A stretch of 23,063 nucleotides of DNA from an uncultured Clostridia bacterium (GCA_947627125.1 CANQUY010000009.1:1-23063); one strand, 5' to 3'; positions 5,797-13,942 are shown, numbered from the stretch's first letter. The notes: generated from the letters alone by a model not told the origin. Program-made: numbers and translations.

Positions 5797-6870
5797 TTAC
5801 TCCTTGGAGCCGGTGAGCATCAACGAGCCGATGATCGTCTTCTGGAATACCCCGAAGAGAATGAGGACGGGGAGCACGCACACCACGGAGGCCGCGATGA
5901 CGGGCGCCTTGTCGGCGCTCTTGAACTGGGTCTTTTGGCTGTCCATCAACGTCATTGCGTGCGGCAGGTTGATCCAGATCGACTGAGGGTTGATGAAGAT
6001 ATACGATCCGACGTAGTTGTTCCAGCAACCCATGAAGGAGAGAAGCCCCTGCGCCATGATGGCGGGCATTGCAAGCGGAAGAATGAACTGGCAGAAGATA
6101 CGGAAGTATCCCGCGCCGTCGATCTTCGCCGCCTCGATGATGGAGGTGGGCAGGCCGAACAGGAACTGTCTTATGAAGAACGCTGTCATGATGGAACCGA
6201 ACAGCCCGGGGATGACCATGACCATCCAGTTATCGATGAATCCGATCTCCTTGTACATGGCGTACTGCGTCGTCATGATGGAGGGGCCGGGGACCATGAT
6301 GGCTGCAAGCAGGAAGAAGAACACGACGTTACGGCCGATCCAGTTGATCTTTGCAAACGCGAAAGCGGCAGAAGCGGACGTGATGACGCCGACGACGACG
6401 GGAACGATGGAATAGAACAGGTTGTTGAGAACCGCGATCCCATAGTTGTACTTTTCGTGGAACACCGTTTCGCCCGTAGCATTGACAAGACCTGCCGTAA
6501 AGACCTGCTTATAGTTCCAGAAGAAATTCACGTTGGGGTCGCTCGCATTCAGCGTGCTGACGGAGGGCCACCAAACGAGATTTTCGAGGACGTTGCTGTT
6601 GGTCTGGCCGCCCGTGAACGCAAAGGAACCTGCAAGCATCCACCAGAAGGGATAGACCATGATGAACGCGCCGAAGAGAAGAATGATATACGTCGCGATA
6701 TCGAGAACGAGCTTCGCACGCTTCTTGCTCGCGCGGTGCGTCTTGGTGGAGAAGCCGAAGAATGCAACGAACGCGCCCCATGCATAGCGGAGAGCGGAAT
6801 ATTTTTTCTCTTCCGCGGGAGCCGCAACTTCGGGCTGCTGTTCGAGGATCACATTTTCATTATTTTCCAT
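5797..6870 (-). CDS. Carbohydrate ABC transporter permease, MalG-type
   Basis: This 357-residue inner-membrane subunit is the second of a permease pair for sugar uptake. It has an N-terminal cytoplasmic tail of about 50 residues, a first membrane helix at about 55-78, and an extracytoplasmic loop of about 70 residues. The EAA motif is at about 246-265 (EAAKIDGAGYFRIFCQFILP), the cytoplasmic loop that docks onto the ATPase. The start at 6870 follows GGAGGAGAAAATC; a start at 6906 would overlap the preceding gene and lacks a ribosome site. It is the last gene of the operon: binding protein, permease 1, permease 2. The MalG/CUT1 family usually takes up di- and oligosaccharides. The nearby GH43 genes suggest arabino-oligosaccharides, which is inference. 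Confidence 0.92.
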   Translation of the reverse strand: MENNENVILEQQPEVAAPAEEKKYSALRYAWGAFVAFFGFSTKTHRASKKRAKLVLDIATYIILLFGAFIMVYPFWWMLAGSFAFTGGQTNSNVLENLVWWPSVSTLNASDPNVNFFWNYKQVFTAGLVNATGETVFHEKYNYGIAVLNNLFYSIVPVVVGVITSASAAFAFAKINWIGRNVVFFFLLAAIMVPGPSIMTTQYAMYKEIGFIDNWMVMVIPGLFGSIMTAFFIRQFLFGLPTSIIEAAKIDGAGYFRIFCQFILPLAMPAIMAQGLLSFMGCWNNYVGSYIFINPQSIWINLPHAMTLMDSQKTQFKSADKAPVIAASVVCVLPVLILFGVFQKTIIGSLMLTGSKE

Positions 6871-6883
6871 GATTTTCTCCTCC

Positions 6884-8080
6884 TTAGTCCTTCTTTCTGG
6901 AATCAAGCCAGAACTGGAACAGCGTCATCGCAAAGATGATTACGGCAAGGATCATACCGTAGGCAGCGCCTGCGGACGGGATCTGACCCTCCATCGGGTG
7001 CTCGCCCGCCGTATTGAGGCCGTGACGGTAGATGAGCGAAACGTAACCGTTTGTGAAATAGGAATTTCCCTGAAGCGGTGAAGATTCGCCGAAGAGCAGC
7101 ACGGGCTCCATGTAGATCTGCATGCCGCCGATGACGGATGTAACGATATTGTAGAAAATGGTGGGATAGAGGTCGGGCATCGTGACCTTCCAGAAGATCT
7201 GCCAGCCGTTTGCGCCGTCGATCTGTGCGGCTTCCTTCGTGGCGGCATTGACGCCCGAGAGGCCCGCAACATACAGGATGATCGTGCCGCCGAGGCCCTT
7301 CCATACCGACATGATGACAATGACGAGTTTCGACAGGAACCCTTGACACCAATACGGGTCGCCCATGAAAGCGTTGCTCGACGTCTTGCCGAACACGTCG
7401 TTCCACGTCCTGCTGCCCGACGCCATCCACTGGAGGCCTTCGCAGCCGAACAGCTTATTGATGACGCCCGAGGGGTTGAACATGGTTCTGAACGTATAGA
7501 CAACGGAGATGGTGCTCGCGACGCAGGGTATGTAGTAGAGCACGCGGAACACGTTGCCGCCCTTGATGTCGCGGGACATGCACACCGCAAAGAACATCGA
7601 GAGGATCATGCCGATCGGGATGCCGATCATGTAGAACACTGTATTGAACAGGTAGAGCCCCATCTCGTTGTATACGGTATTGGTGCTCTTTGAAGTGATG
7701 GTGTCGGTAAAGGCTCTGACATACCAATAGAACGGATCCGCCGTCCCGGGGATCACAAAGCCGTTTTCGTCCGTCTTGGGACGCATCGTCGCGCCGAGGT
7801 TCCCGAGTACCTCAAAGAGCGTCTTGCCCGACGATCCCATCGAATAGTTGGTGAACGAGAGCATGAGCGCCATCACGAATGCGGAATATACGAACCAAAC
7901 CGTACCGATGATGAGCGGCAGACAGAAGATCCAGCCCCAGAGGTTATCCTGCAGCTTCTGCTGGTTGATGGGCTTCCGCTTTTTCTTCGGGGGGACCGCT
8001 TCTTCCGCTATGCTCTCGGCATTTTCGGCTTCGACGGGAGCGACGGCTTCTACGGCGCCCGATTCATAGATCTCTTCCAT
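6884..8080 (-). CDS. Carbohydrate ABC transporter permease, MalF-type
   Basis: This 398-residue membrane subunit is longer than the usual 290-310. The extra length is an acidic N-terminal tail (about 1-45) and a large extracytoplasmic loop after the first helix (about 80-140). A second loop (about 200-250) is also long. The EAA loop is at about 283-302 (EAAQIDGANGWQIFWKVTMP). GGAGGAAACT lies just before the ATG at 8080. It begins 68 bp after the binding protein gene and stops 13 bp before the second permease, so all three are one operon. The long outer loops may match the oversized binding protein. No ATPase gene is present, as is common where a shared MsmX/UgpC-type ATPase serves several transporters. 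Confidence 0.92.
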   Translation of the reverse strand: MEEIYESGAVEAVAPVEAENAESIAEEAVPPKKKRKPINQQKLQDNLWGWIFCLPLIIGTVWFVYSAFVMALMLSFTNYSMGSSGKTLFEVLGNLGATMRPKTDENGFVIPGTADPFYWYVRAFTDTITSKSTNTVYNEMGLYLFNTVFYMIGIPIGMILSMFFAVCMSRDIKGGNVFRVLYYIPCVASTISVVYTFRTMFNPSGVINKLFGCEGLQWMASGSRTWNDVFGKTSSNAFMGDPYWCQGFLSKLVIVIMSVWKGLGGTIILYVAGLSGVNAATKEAAQIDGANGWQIFWKVTMPDLYPTIFYNIVTSVIGGMQIYMEPVLLFGESSPLQGNSYFTNGYVSLIYRHGLNTAGEHPMEGQIPSAGAAYGMILAVIIFAMTLFQFWLDSRKKD

Positions 8081-8148
8081 AGTTTCCTCCTTATTCTAGT
8101 TTTGGGAGCGGGACGGCCCCGCGAAGGGACCGTCCCCCCTGTTTGCTG

Positions 8149-11049
8149 TTATGATAAGCTGGAAAGCGCAACTCTCTCGTCGTTGGTCGCTTTCATGAGG
8201 GTATCCTGCGAGAGCTTCGACAGACGGAGGCAGAACAGAACGGGCGTTTCCCAGGTCTGCTCGTTGCGCGTGGGATTCTGCTTGATGCCTGCTCTCAGCG
8301 CGTCGAGGCTGCTGGCGACGGTACCGTCGATGATCGTGCTGCCGACTTTGATGGACATGCCGTTCGTGTACGCGAGCATGGTATCATGCGCGGTACGGGC
8401 GTCAACGGCTGCGACCCATTCGTCGGAGAAGGTGTACATTGTACTGTCGCGGGCGGCGTTGAGGCCGTACTGCATGCGGATGTTGATCTCGCGGTTGACT
8501 CTCGTCATGGGGATCATGCGGAGCGTCTTCATGGCGTAGGCAAGGCGGGAAGTCGTGGTGGAACCCGCAAAGTCTTTGAGCTGGACGTCCGCATAAGTGG
8601 GATCGTACTTGACATTTTCGCCCTCCACCTTTTGGTCGGCGAGGTATGCGGAAACGGTCTGCGTGGATCCGCTGACGGCGAGCTTTTCCATATCCATGGC
8701 GATCTCATAGTATTTGTCCCAGATCTTCTTGGCCTGCGCCGCGACGGTTTCGTCCACCGAGCCGTCCGCCTTGTAGTACTTCATATTGGAGTAACCTTCG
8801 GGGGTGACCATATCCTTGAACGCGCCCTCTTCGCCGTAATCCTGATAGTTGACGAACTGCTCCATCTGATCGCGGAAGTTGGGATACTGTGCGCCCGCGT
8901 AGGTGAGGGAGATCTGCGCGTCACGGTCGATGGTGAGAGCCATGACGAGGGAAACTGCCGCTTCCTTCTTCCATGCGTGATTGTCCGTGTAGTTGGTGAC
9001 CTGTCCGTTGACGGCGTAGCCGACGGAGTCCATACGCGCGCCCCATTTATCCTGGCGGATGATCTGGTTGGCGACGATCTCTTCCTGCGTGTACATCTTG
9101 AGGCCGTCTTTGAGGTTGCTTCTCTGCTGTTTGTCGTTCTTGCCCGCGTCTGCGCCCGTACCCTTGGAGGTCGCGCCGTTGGAGTACTCTACCATCTCGT
9201 AGTTCGCACCCTTGATCTTGGAGTACAGGGCATAGTCCTCGGAAATGGGCGTCGGCATCTGGCCGAATTCGAGCATGTCGGGATGGGTATCGTTACGGGT
9301 CGCGCCGTCCCACGAACCTGCGCCGTAGAAGAGGCAGCGGCCTGCGCGGAAGTAAGCCCAGCCGTTGTTGGTGCTGTCCGTATCGGAGTCGCCGCCGTTG
9401 TTGGCGTTCCAGTCGGAGGCGAGGGCAAGGAATGCGCCGTACGTTTCGATGAATTTCTGGGAGTTGTAGCCGTACTGCACGTCCACAGTGCGGTAGGTAC
9501 CGTCGAGGTTCATCTTGGAAACTGCGTTCGTCGCCTGCCCGACCATATCTTTCCAGCCGGATGCTTCGGGGATATCCGCACCCTCGCCGATGACCTTACC
9601 GCTCTCGAGCTGTGTGCAGTATTGGTTGGTGGCGTCGATGAGGTCGGCGTCGTTCCCAAAGAGCCAAGGGAGCAGATAGAGAACGGAACCGACTGCCGCA
9701 GCCGACTTGCCTTCGTACTGCTCGCCGCCGAACACCGTCTTGTAATTTCCGCCGCCGTAGCTGATGCCGCCGTGACCGTCGCCGTTCTGCCAATCGAAGG
9801 TGTTGAGGTAGTAGGTCATCGCCCAGATGAATGCGGAGTATTCCGCATAGGTATAGGTGACGTGGCCGATGGTCGTATCGAAGGGGATCTCGTCCTTATT
9901 CTGATAGTTCACCGCGCCGTCGGGGATCTTGAGCTCGTCGTTCGGGAACCCGGGGATCGTGACGACGTAACCTTCTCCGCCCGTGTAGGCCTCGCAGAGG
10001 CAGGCAAGCGGGTCGCCGCCCTTGAGAGCCGCATTATAGTTGTTGTAGCGGAAGAAGTTGAACGGGAAATAACGGGTGGGAACGCCCACGTTGATGATGG
10101 GAGCGGGGTCGCCGGCCGTAACCGTCTTGCTGTCGCCCGTATAGGGATTGGTATAGGTGCCGCTCACCGCATATTGGATGATATTCTGGCCGTTCCCCGT
10201 ACCGACGAGGCCGTTTTTGGCGCCCGTGGCCTTATTGTAGACCCTGTCCTTGGAAACGGAGCCCGAGGTTTCGTTCTCGGCGCCCTGCACGTTCTTTGAA
10301 CGGTCCGTCGAAAGGGTCGTCGTGATCTTTTCCTTCATCTCCTGCGTGAAGAAAAGATTGTTGTAGCTCGTGGAGAAGTTGGAATAGTCCTTGGGGAGCC
10401 CGTAGAGGCCGACTTCCGCATCGCCCGCGTCGGTGTAGAATCCGTTCTGATCGGAATCGTAATGCACGGGCTGGCCGAGCGTGTACGCATCCGCGCCCAT
10501 CGACTTGCCTCTCTGATAGGCATAGTAGGAGGTCGCATTCTTCCAGATCTCGCCGAGAACTTCTTGGTTGGCGGCCTTTGCGGCGTCGCCCTTCAGCGCG
10601 GGATCCGCACTGATTGTGTCGAGATAGTCGGCAAGGTTGAGAACGGAGCCCGTTTCGGCATACGTTCTCACATAGCGGGGAGCGAGATAGAGAACGTCAT
10701 ACATTGTATTATTTGCATAATAGCTGTTGACGTTCTTGAAATACTGTTCCTTGTCGTCGATCGTGGTGACGCTCACGGTGTGCGTCGTCCCGTTGGCGGC
10801 GTTGTACTTATCCATCCACTCCTCGCAGATCGCTCTGTTGGTTTCCGCATCGGACGTATTGCAGAAAATGTAGACGGAAAGCACGTTGGAATCCGTGATC
10901 GCGTTGGGAAGGCCGTTTCTGTAGCCCTCCTCGTTCGTTCCGCCGCCGCCACCGCCGCCGCAGGCCGCCGCCGCAAGGGCAACGCCGGCCGTCATCACGG
11001 CAGAGAGGGCAATGACGGAAATACGCTTGAAAATTTTGCTCTTCTTCAT
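8149..11049 (-). CDS. Very large extracellular solute-binding lipoprotein (sugar ABC transporter)
   Basis: This 966-residue protein has a signal peptide and lipobox (AAAC, Cys30) followed by seven Gly, so it is a surface lipoprotein. The region after about 50 (NVLSVYIFCNTSDAETNRAICEEWMDKYN) resembles the first lobe of family 1 sugar-binding proteins, and its position before two MalF/MalG permeases fits that role. Typical members are 420-560 residues; this one is nearly twice that, with many Tyr, Asn and Gly between about 150 and 650. KEAAVSLVMALT around 740 resembles the late part of the fold, so the extra material appears inserted rather than appended. It probably binds long oligosaccharides. 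It is first in the operon, behind a long structured leader. The sugar is not determined by the sequence. Confidence 0.85.
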   Translation of the reverse strand: MKKSKIFKRISVIALSAVMTAGVALAAAACGGGGGGGTNEEGYRNGLPNAITDSNVLSVYIFCNTSDAETNRAICEEWMDKYNAANGTTHTVSVTTIDDKEQYFKNVNSYYANNTMYDVLYLAPRYVRTYAETGSVLNLADYLDTISADPALKGDAAKAANQEVLGEIWKNATSYYAYQRGKSMGADAYTLGQPVHYDSDQNGFYTDAGDAEVGLYGLPKDYSNFSTSYNNLFFTQEMKEKITTTLSTDRSKNVQGAENETSGSVSKDRVYNKATGAKNGLVGTGNGQNIIQYAVSGTYTNPYTGDSKTVTAGDPAPIINVGVPTRYFPFNFFRYNNYNAALKGGDPLACLCEAYTGGEGYVVTIPGFPNDELKIPDGAVNYQNKDEIPFDTTIGHVTYTYAEYSAFIWAMTYYLNTFDWQNGDGHGGISYGGGNYKTVFGGEQYEGKSAAAVGSVLYLLPWLFGNDADLIDATNQYCTQLESGKVIGEGADIPEASGWKDMVGQATNAVSKMNLDGTYRTVDVQYGYNSQKFIETYGAFLALASDWNANNGGDSDTDSTNNGWAYFRAGRCLFYGAGSWDGATRNDTHPDMLEFGQMPTPISEDYALYSKIKGANYEMVEYSNGATSKGTGADAGKNDKQQRSNLKDGLKMYTQEEIVANQIIRQDKWGARMDSVGYAVNGQVTNYTDNHAWKKEAAVSLVMALTIDRDAQISLTYAGAQYPNFRDQMEQFVNYQDYGEEGAFKDMVTPEGYSNMKYYKADGSVDETVAAQAKKIWDKYYEIAMDMEKLAVSGSTQTVSAYLADQKVEGENVKYDPTYADVQLKDFAGSTTTSRLAYAMKTLRMIPMTRVNREINIRMQYGLNAARDSTMYTFSDEWVAAVDARTAHDTMLAYTNGMSIKVGSTIIDGTVASSLDALRAGIKQNPTRNEQTWETPVLFCLRLSKLSQDTLMKATNDERVALSSLS

Positions 11050-11109
11050 TCCTTTTACCTCTTATTTGAATTTTTGCGGAACGCCTCCGCGCATTTGGGG
11101 GAAATACGC

Positions 11110-11151
11110 AAAAAGGCAGCCTCCCGCGGAAATGCATCCGAGGAAACTGCC
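11110..11151 (-). terminator. Terminator-like hairpin 2 in the transporter leader
   Basis: On the minus strand GGCAGTTTCCT pairs with GGGAGGCTGCC (11 pairs including G-U) and is followed at once by TTTTT. It lies about 60 nt before the start codon of the binding protein gene, so as an active terminator it would block the operon. It is therefore a candidate attenuator. Confidence 0.6.
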
Positions 11152-11174
11152 AATACAAAAAAGAAAAACACCCG

Positions 11175-11210
11175 AAAAAATCTGCGCTTTGCTCCCAACA
11201 AAAAAAGCGC
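11175..11210 (-). terminator. Terminator-like hairpin 1 in the transporter leader
   Basis: On the minus strand GCGCTTT pairs with AAAGCGC around a 13-base loop and is followed by AGATTTTTTC. It starts 6 nt after the stop codon of the 7-codon leader ORF, close enough for a terminating ribosome to cover the left arm. It is weaker than the second hairpin. Confidence 0.45.
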
Positions 11211-11216
11211 GCGAAA

Positions 11217-11240
11217 TTACCGAGTGTACCTCTTCTTCAT
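11217..11240 (-). CDS. Candidate 7-residue leader peptide (MKKRYTR)
   Basis: ATG AAG AAG AGG TAC ACT CGG TAA lies about 30 nt after the predicted transcription start, with a G-rich GGGGGA about 8 nt upstream. It contains four basic residues. Its stop codon sits right before a terminator-like hairpin. An ORF this short can occur by chance; position is the only argument. Confidence 0.35.
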   Translation of the reverse strand: MKKRYTR

Positions 11241-11276
11241 GACTTTTCCCCCAACGTCATTTCTTGTACTGCAAAT

Positions 11277-11305
11277 AGTGTATCACGCGGCGGGGGCTTT
11301 GTCAA
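11277..11305 (-). promoter_or_regulatory. Sigma-A type promoter of the sugar transporter operon
   Basis: On the minus strand TTGACA and TACACT are separated by 17 bp (preceded by TGGTA, followed by ATTTGCAG). The perfect -35 and optimal spacing make this a strong promoter. It drives the binding protein and two permeases. Confidence 0.88.
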
Positions 11306-11326
11306 TACCATTTTTAAAATTTTTTT

Positions 11327-11350
11327 GTGAAAAGTTCACTGAATTTTCAC
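11327..11350. promoter_or_regulatory. Near-perfect 24-bp palindrome upstream of the transporter promoter
   Basis: GTGAAAA and TTTTCAC arms enclose an inner TTCACTGAA dyad. Overlapping this is a perfect shorter dyad, GTGAA-AAG-TTCAC (11327-11339). It ends about 22 bp upstream of the -35 box, where an activator would bind. Another GTGA...TCAC pair lies at about 11379-11394. No regulator gene is in the window. Confidence 0.5.
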
Positions 11351-11394
11351 GGATTTTTGGGCATATTCCACGAAAAAAGTGACTTTCCGTTCAC

Positions 11395-11457
11395 GCCCCG
11401 CCCGCTCATGCTGAGCGCAAGCGAAGCATCCCATGAAACCAACGGGAGCCCGTGTGT
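11395..11457 (-). repeat. Dispersed intergenic module B, inverted copy
   Basis: On the minus strand this reads GGCTCCCGTTGGTTTCATGG, then CTTCGCTTGCGCTCAGCATG and AGCGGGCGGGG, clearly the same unit as 245-294. It lies next to a fragment of the inverted-repeat element, in the same relative order as at 93-294. Confidence 0.75.
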
Positions 11458-11458
11458 G

Positions 11459-11493
11459 GCGGCGTCATGCTGAGAACGCGAGGACAACACAGT
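11459..11493 (-). repeat. Fragment of the inverted-repeat element
   Basis: GCGGCGTCATGCTGAGAA and about 17 following bases match the end of the 93-239 element. The match stops where a C/G-rich hairpin repeat begins, as if one repeat had interrupted the other. Confidence 0.65.
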
Positions 11494-11530
11494 CATGCCC
11501 CCTCCCGAGGAGGGGGGTAGGGGGGTGGGC
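11494..11530. repeat. C/G-rich hairpin repeat (family C, copy 3, inverted)
   Basis: CCCCCTCC (11498-11505), loop CGA, GGAGGGGG (11509-11516), followed by TAGGGGGGTGGG. The plus strand has enough G-runs for a G-quadruplex. It lies about 30 bp past the stop codon of the DUF2156/GNAT gene, between it and the transporter operon. Confidence 0.7.
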
Positions 11531-11559
11531 AACGATTCCCACTCCCGCCCACCTTATTC

Positions 11560-12984
11560 TCACATCTCCGCCGTGCGGTAAAAATAGCGATATATGTCGT
11601 CTTTTCCGCATTCCCGCATGCCCGCGGAGAGCAGCATTTTTGCCGAGCGGACATTCTCGAGAAAGCACTTCGCCTCCACTCTCTCCAGCCCGAGTTTGGA
11701 AAAGGCGTACTCCGTATAGGCCATGACGGCCTCCCGCGCATAGCCCTTTCCCTCCGCCGACTGCAGAAGCCTCACACCGATCTCCGCCTCCGCATGGTAG
11801 CCGAACCTGTGGAGGACAACTTCGCCCATAAGCTCGCCGTTCTCCCTCAGATAGATCCCGATCGGCATCTCCATCCGATGGTGAAAATCTTCCCGCGCAG
11901 ATTGCAAAAACCACGACTTATGTGCGATTTCAGGCATGTTTTCCCTGTAATCGTACCCCCAAAATCTGTTCCTTATAACGTCGGATGCGAGGCAAAAATA
12001 GGCCTCTTCGTCCTCGTCGGAAACGGGCTTTAAGGTCAGCCGTTCCGTTTCGATCTCGGGCAGTTTTTGAACGGCGTCGATCGCCCGTCCCACCAAAATA
12101 TTATACTTATCGACGATTTCAGAGGGCAGGTACTGCAATTTCGACTTTCTGAGCCCGAGGTCCCCCGCATCGTCCATGCGGTTGATGAAAGCGGCATTTC
12201 CCGCAAAGGCGCGGGCAAATTCACGGGCGATCATGGGATATGCGCCCTCGTAGCCGCGGAGGGCCTTTTCGATATGGATGATGAGCATGTCGCCGCACCT
12301 CTCCCCCGCCGAAAAGGCAACGATCTTCCCCTCTGCCTCGAGGATCCCCGCAACTATGCCGAACGCTTCAAAATGCGGTAAAATCGCATATACCTCAGCA
12401 ATTTCTTCATCGGCGAGGCGGTCCTCCTTCTCGAGCTGGACGGTTTCGTACTCCTTCAAAAAGGCAACAACGCGCGGTTCATCCTCCTTTCGATAGGGGC
12501 GAAACATCCAATCGGGATAGAGTTTTTGGAACTTGTTGATATGGTTTCTCTGCCCCGCATGCTTCTTCCCGGGGTAACTTTTGAAATCCTCGGCGGCGTA
12601 GAGATAGTCCCGCCAGCGGCGGTTGTCAGAGATAGAAACGCTCGCCCCATAGCGCAGGACGAGCGCGGAAAGACGACCCTTCGGCACGTTTGTGAAGTGC
12701 AGTTTCATGTCGTTGTCGCGGCAGAATTTTTCGATCTCGCCAATCGCCTCCCACTCTGCGTTCCCGTCCCCCGAGAGCGAAACGGGATAGTAGAAGTAGT
12801 ACTTCCCCGCATAGATCTCGCGTAGGATCAGGCAGTCGCCGAAAAAGGCGAAGTCGGGCGCGAGGGCCTTGTGCCACATGAACTGGAAGCCGATAGAATA
12901 GTCGGCAATGTGCGTATTCTGTCCCTCGAACCACGGCTTGAAGCGAAGGATGTCCTCCTTTTGGGTGCGTTCAAATTTCAGCAT
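11560..12984 (-). CDS. DUF2156 domain fused to a GNAT acetyltransferase
   Basis: This 474-residue soluble protein has two parts. Residues 1 to about 295 look like DUF2156, the acyl/aminoacyl-transferase fold found at the C-terminus of lysyl-phosphatidylglycerol synthases (RFKPWFEGQNTHIADYSIGFQFMW, then KKHAGQRNHINKF at about 150). Residues about 310-470 are a RimJ/RimL-type GNAT domain: ETERLTLKPVSDEDEEAYF at its start, IGVRLLQSAEGKGYAREAVMAY as the acetyl-CoA binding motif and LGLERVEAKCFLENVRSAKML after it. There is no signal peptide and no membrane segment. The start at 12984 fits a DUF2156 N-terminus; an earlier start at 13050 would add residues unlike the family and lacks a ribosome site. 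It follows parB by 70 bp and may be the last gene of the ftsH-parAB operon. The substrate is unknown; both halves are transferases, perhaps for amino-acyl or peptide substrates. Confidence 0.8.
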   Translation of the reverse strand: MLKFERTQKEDILRFKPWFEGQNTHIADYSIGFQFMWHKALAPDFAFFGDCLILREIYAGKYYFYYPVSLSGDGNAEWEAIGEIEKFCRDNDMKLHFTNVPKGRLSALVLRYGASVSISDNRRWRDYLYAAEDFKSYPGKKHAGQRNHINKFQKLYPDWMFRPYRKEDEPRVVAFLKEYETVQLEKEDRLADEEIAEVYAILPHFEAFGIVAGILEAEGKIVAFSAGERCGDMLIIHIEKALRGYEGAYPMIAREFARAFAGNAAFINRMDDAGDLGLRKSKLQYLPSEIVDKYNILVGRAIDAVQKLPEIETERLTLKPVSDEDEEAYFCLASDVIRNRFWGYDYRENMPEIAHKSWFLQSAREDFHHRMEMPIGIYLRENGELMGEVVLHRFGYHAEAEIGVRLLQSAEGKGYAREAVMAYTEYAFSKLGLERVEAKCFLENVRSAKMLLSAGMRECGKDDIYRYFYRTAEM

Positions 12985-13054
12985 AGGACAAAAACCTCTG
13001 TTGTAGCTCCGCTTCCCCGCCGCTCGAACGAGGACGGGGACGTGAGCCAAAATT

Positions 13055-13936
13055 TTACTCCATTCTATTCAATATATCGAGTATTTCGGAGAGCCTGTCG
13101 AGATCGTCCCTTGAATAGTAGTCAATGTAGATCCTGCCCTTCTTTTCCGTCCCGATGAGGGAAACTTTTGTTTTGAACGTGCTGCGCATGCGCTCCACAA
13201 GATTCTTGAGCTCCACATTCGCGAGAGCCATCTTGCGCTCGTTGTCCTTTGCGAGGATCTCGGGCGGATTGAGATGCTGCTTCACGGCGCGCTCCATTTC
13301 ACGGACGGACCAGCCCCCCTTCACGCATTCCTGCGCCAGCGCAGGCTGTTCCTCCTTGGGAACGGGGACGAGGGTGCGGGCATGCCCCGAGGAGAGCTTT
13401 CCTTCCCTCACGAGCGCTATGACTTCCTCAGAGAGCGTCAAAAGGCGCAGCGTGTTCGCGATCGCGGGGCGGGATTTGCCGAGGCGCTCGGCGAGCACTT
13501 CCTGCGTCAGGTTGTACTCCTCCATGAGCCGCTTCATTCCGTAGGCCGCTTCGATCGGGTTCAGATCCTCGCGCTGCAGGTTCTCAATGAGGGAGATCTC
13601 CTGCACTTCCTTCTCGGTATAGTTCTTGACAATGACGGGCATGCGGTCAAGCCCGGCCATCTTGGCGGCGCGAAAACGGCGCTCACCTGCAATGATCATG
13701 TATTTGCCGTTTTCGCCGCGGTTGACGACGATCGGGCTGATGACGCCGTGCTCGCGGATGGAATTTGCGAGGTCGTTCATTGCATTCTCGTCGAACGACT
13801 TGCGCGGTTGGTCGGGATTGGGATAGAGGTCCTCGATCAAAATCTCCGTGACGCCTGCGTCCCCCTTTGCGTGCTCGTAAGCCTCCTCGGTGTCATTGAA
13901 CAGCGCGGAAAGTCCGCGTCCTAAACCTTTCGCCAT
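13055..13936 (-). CDS. parB: Chromosome partitioning protein ParB (Spo0J)
   Basis: ParB is a CTP-dependent clamp that loads at parS and spreads, organising the origin region with ParA and SMC. This 293-residue protein has all parts: the N-terminal ParA-contact segment KGLGRGLSALF (3-13), the CTP-binding motifs around GERRFRAA (84-91) and ENLQRED (118-124), a helix-turn-helix (about 143-166, LTQEVLAERLGKSRPAIANTL) and a C-terminal dimerisation segment. It starts 6 bp after parA, with AAGGAG inside the parA end. Its target sites are in the same window, at 17049-17064 and 17007-17022. Length and motifs are ordinary for Firmicutes. Confidence 0.97.
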   Translation of the reverse strand: MAKGLGRGLSALFNDTEEAYEHAKGDAGVTEILIEDLYPNPDQPRKSFDENAMNDLANSIREHGVISPIVVNRGENGKYMIIAGERRFRAAKMAGLDRMPVIVKNYTEKEVQEISLIENLQREDLNPIEAAYGMKRLMEEYNLTQEVLAERLGKSRPAIANTLRLLTLSEEVIALVREGKLSSGHARTLVPVPKEEQPALAQECVKGGWSVREMERAVKQHLNPPEILAKDNERKMALANVELKNLVERMRSTFKTKVSLIGTEKKGRIYIDYYSRDDLDRLSEILDILNRME

Positions 13937-13942
13937 ATTTTT

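Larger units (their letters stand above)
11050..11270 (-). promoter_or_regulatory. Long structured 5' leader of the sugar transporter operon
   Basis: About 220 nt separate the predicted transcription start (near 11270) from the start codon of the binding protein. The leader holds a tiny ORF (11217-11240), a terminator-like hairpin directly after it (11175-11210) and a second, stronger one (11110-11151). This layout suggests premature termination control. I recognise no known riboswitch or T-box motif in it. Confidence 0.5.

Noticed and set aside
8386..10299. Long plus-strand reading frame (637 codons) opposite the binding protein gene
   Set aside because: It is antisense to a well-supported lipoprotein gene, has no ribosome site or recognisable domain, and its composition is the mirror of GC-rich codon use on the other strand.
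11110..11151. T-box or known riboswitch in the transporter leader
   Set aside because: I could not find the T-box consensus (AGGGTGGNACCGCG) or the conserved core of any riboswitch class I know; only terminator-like hairpins are supported.
12985..13050. N-terminal extension of the DUF2156/GNAT protein
   Set aside because: The start codon at 13050 follows the parB stop closely without a ribosome site, and the residues do not resemble the family start.
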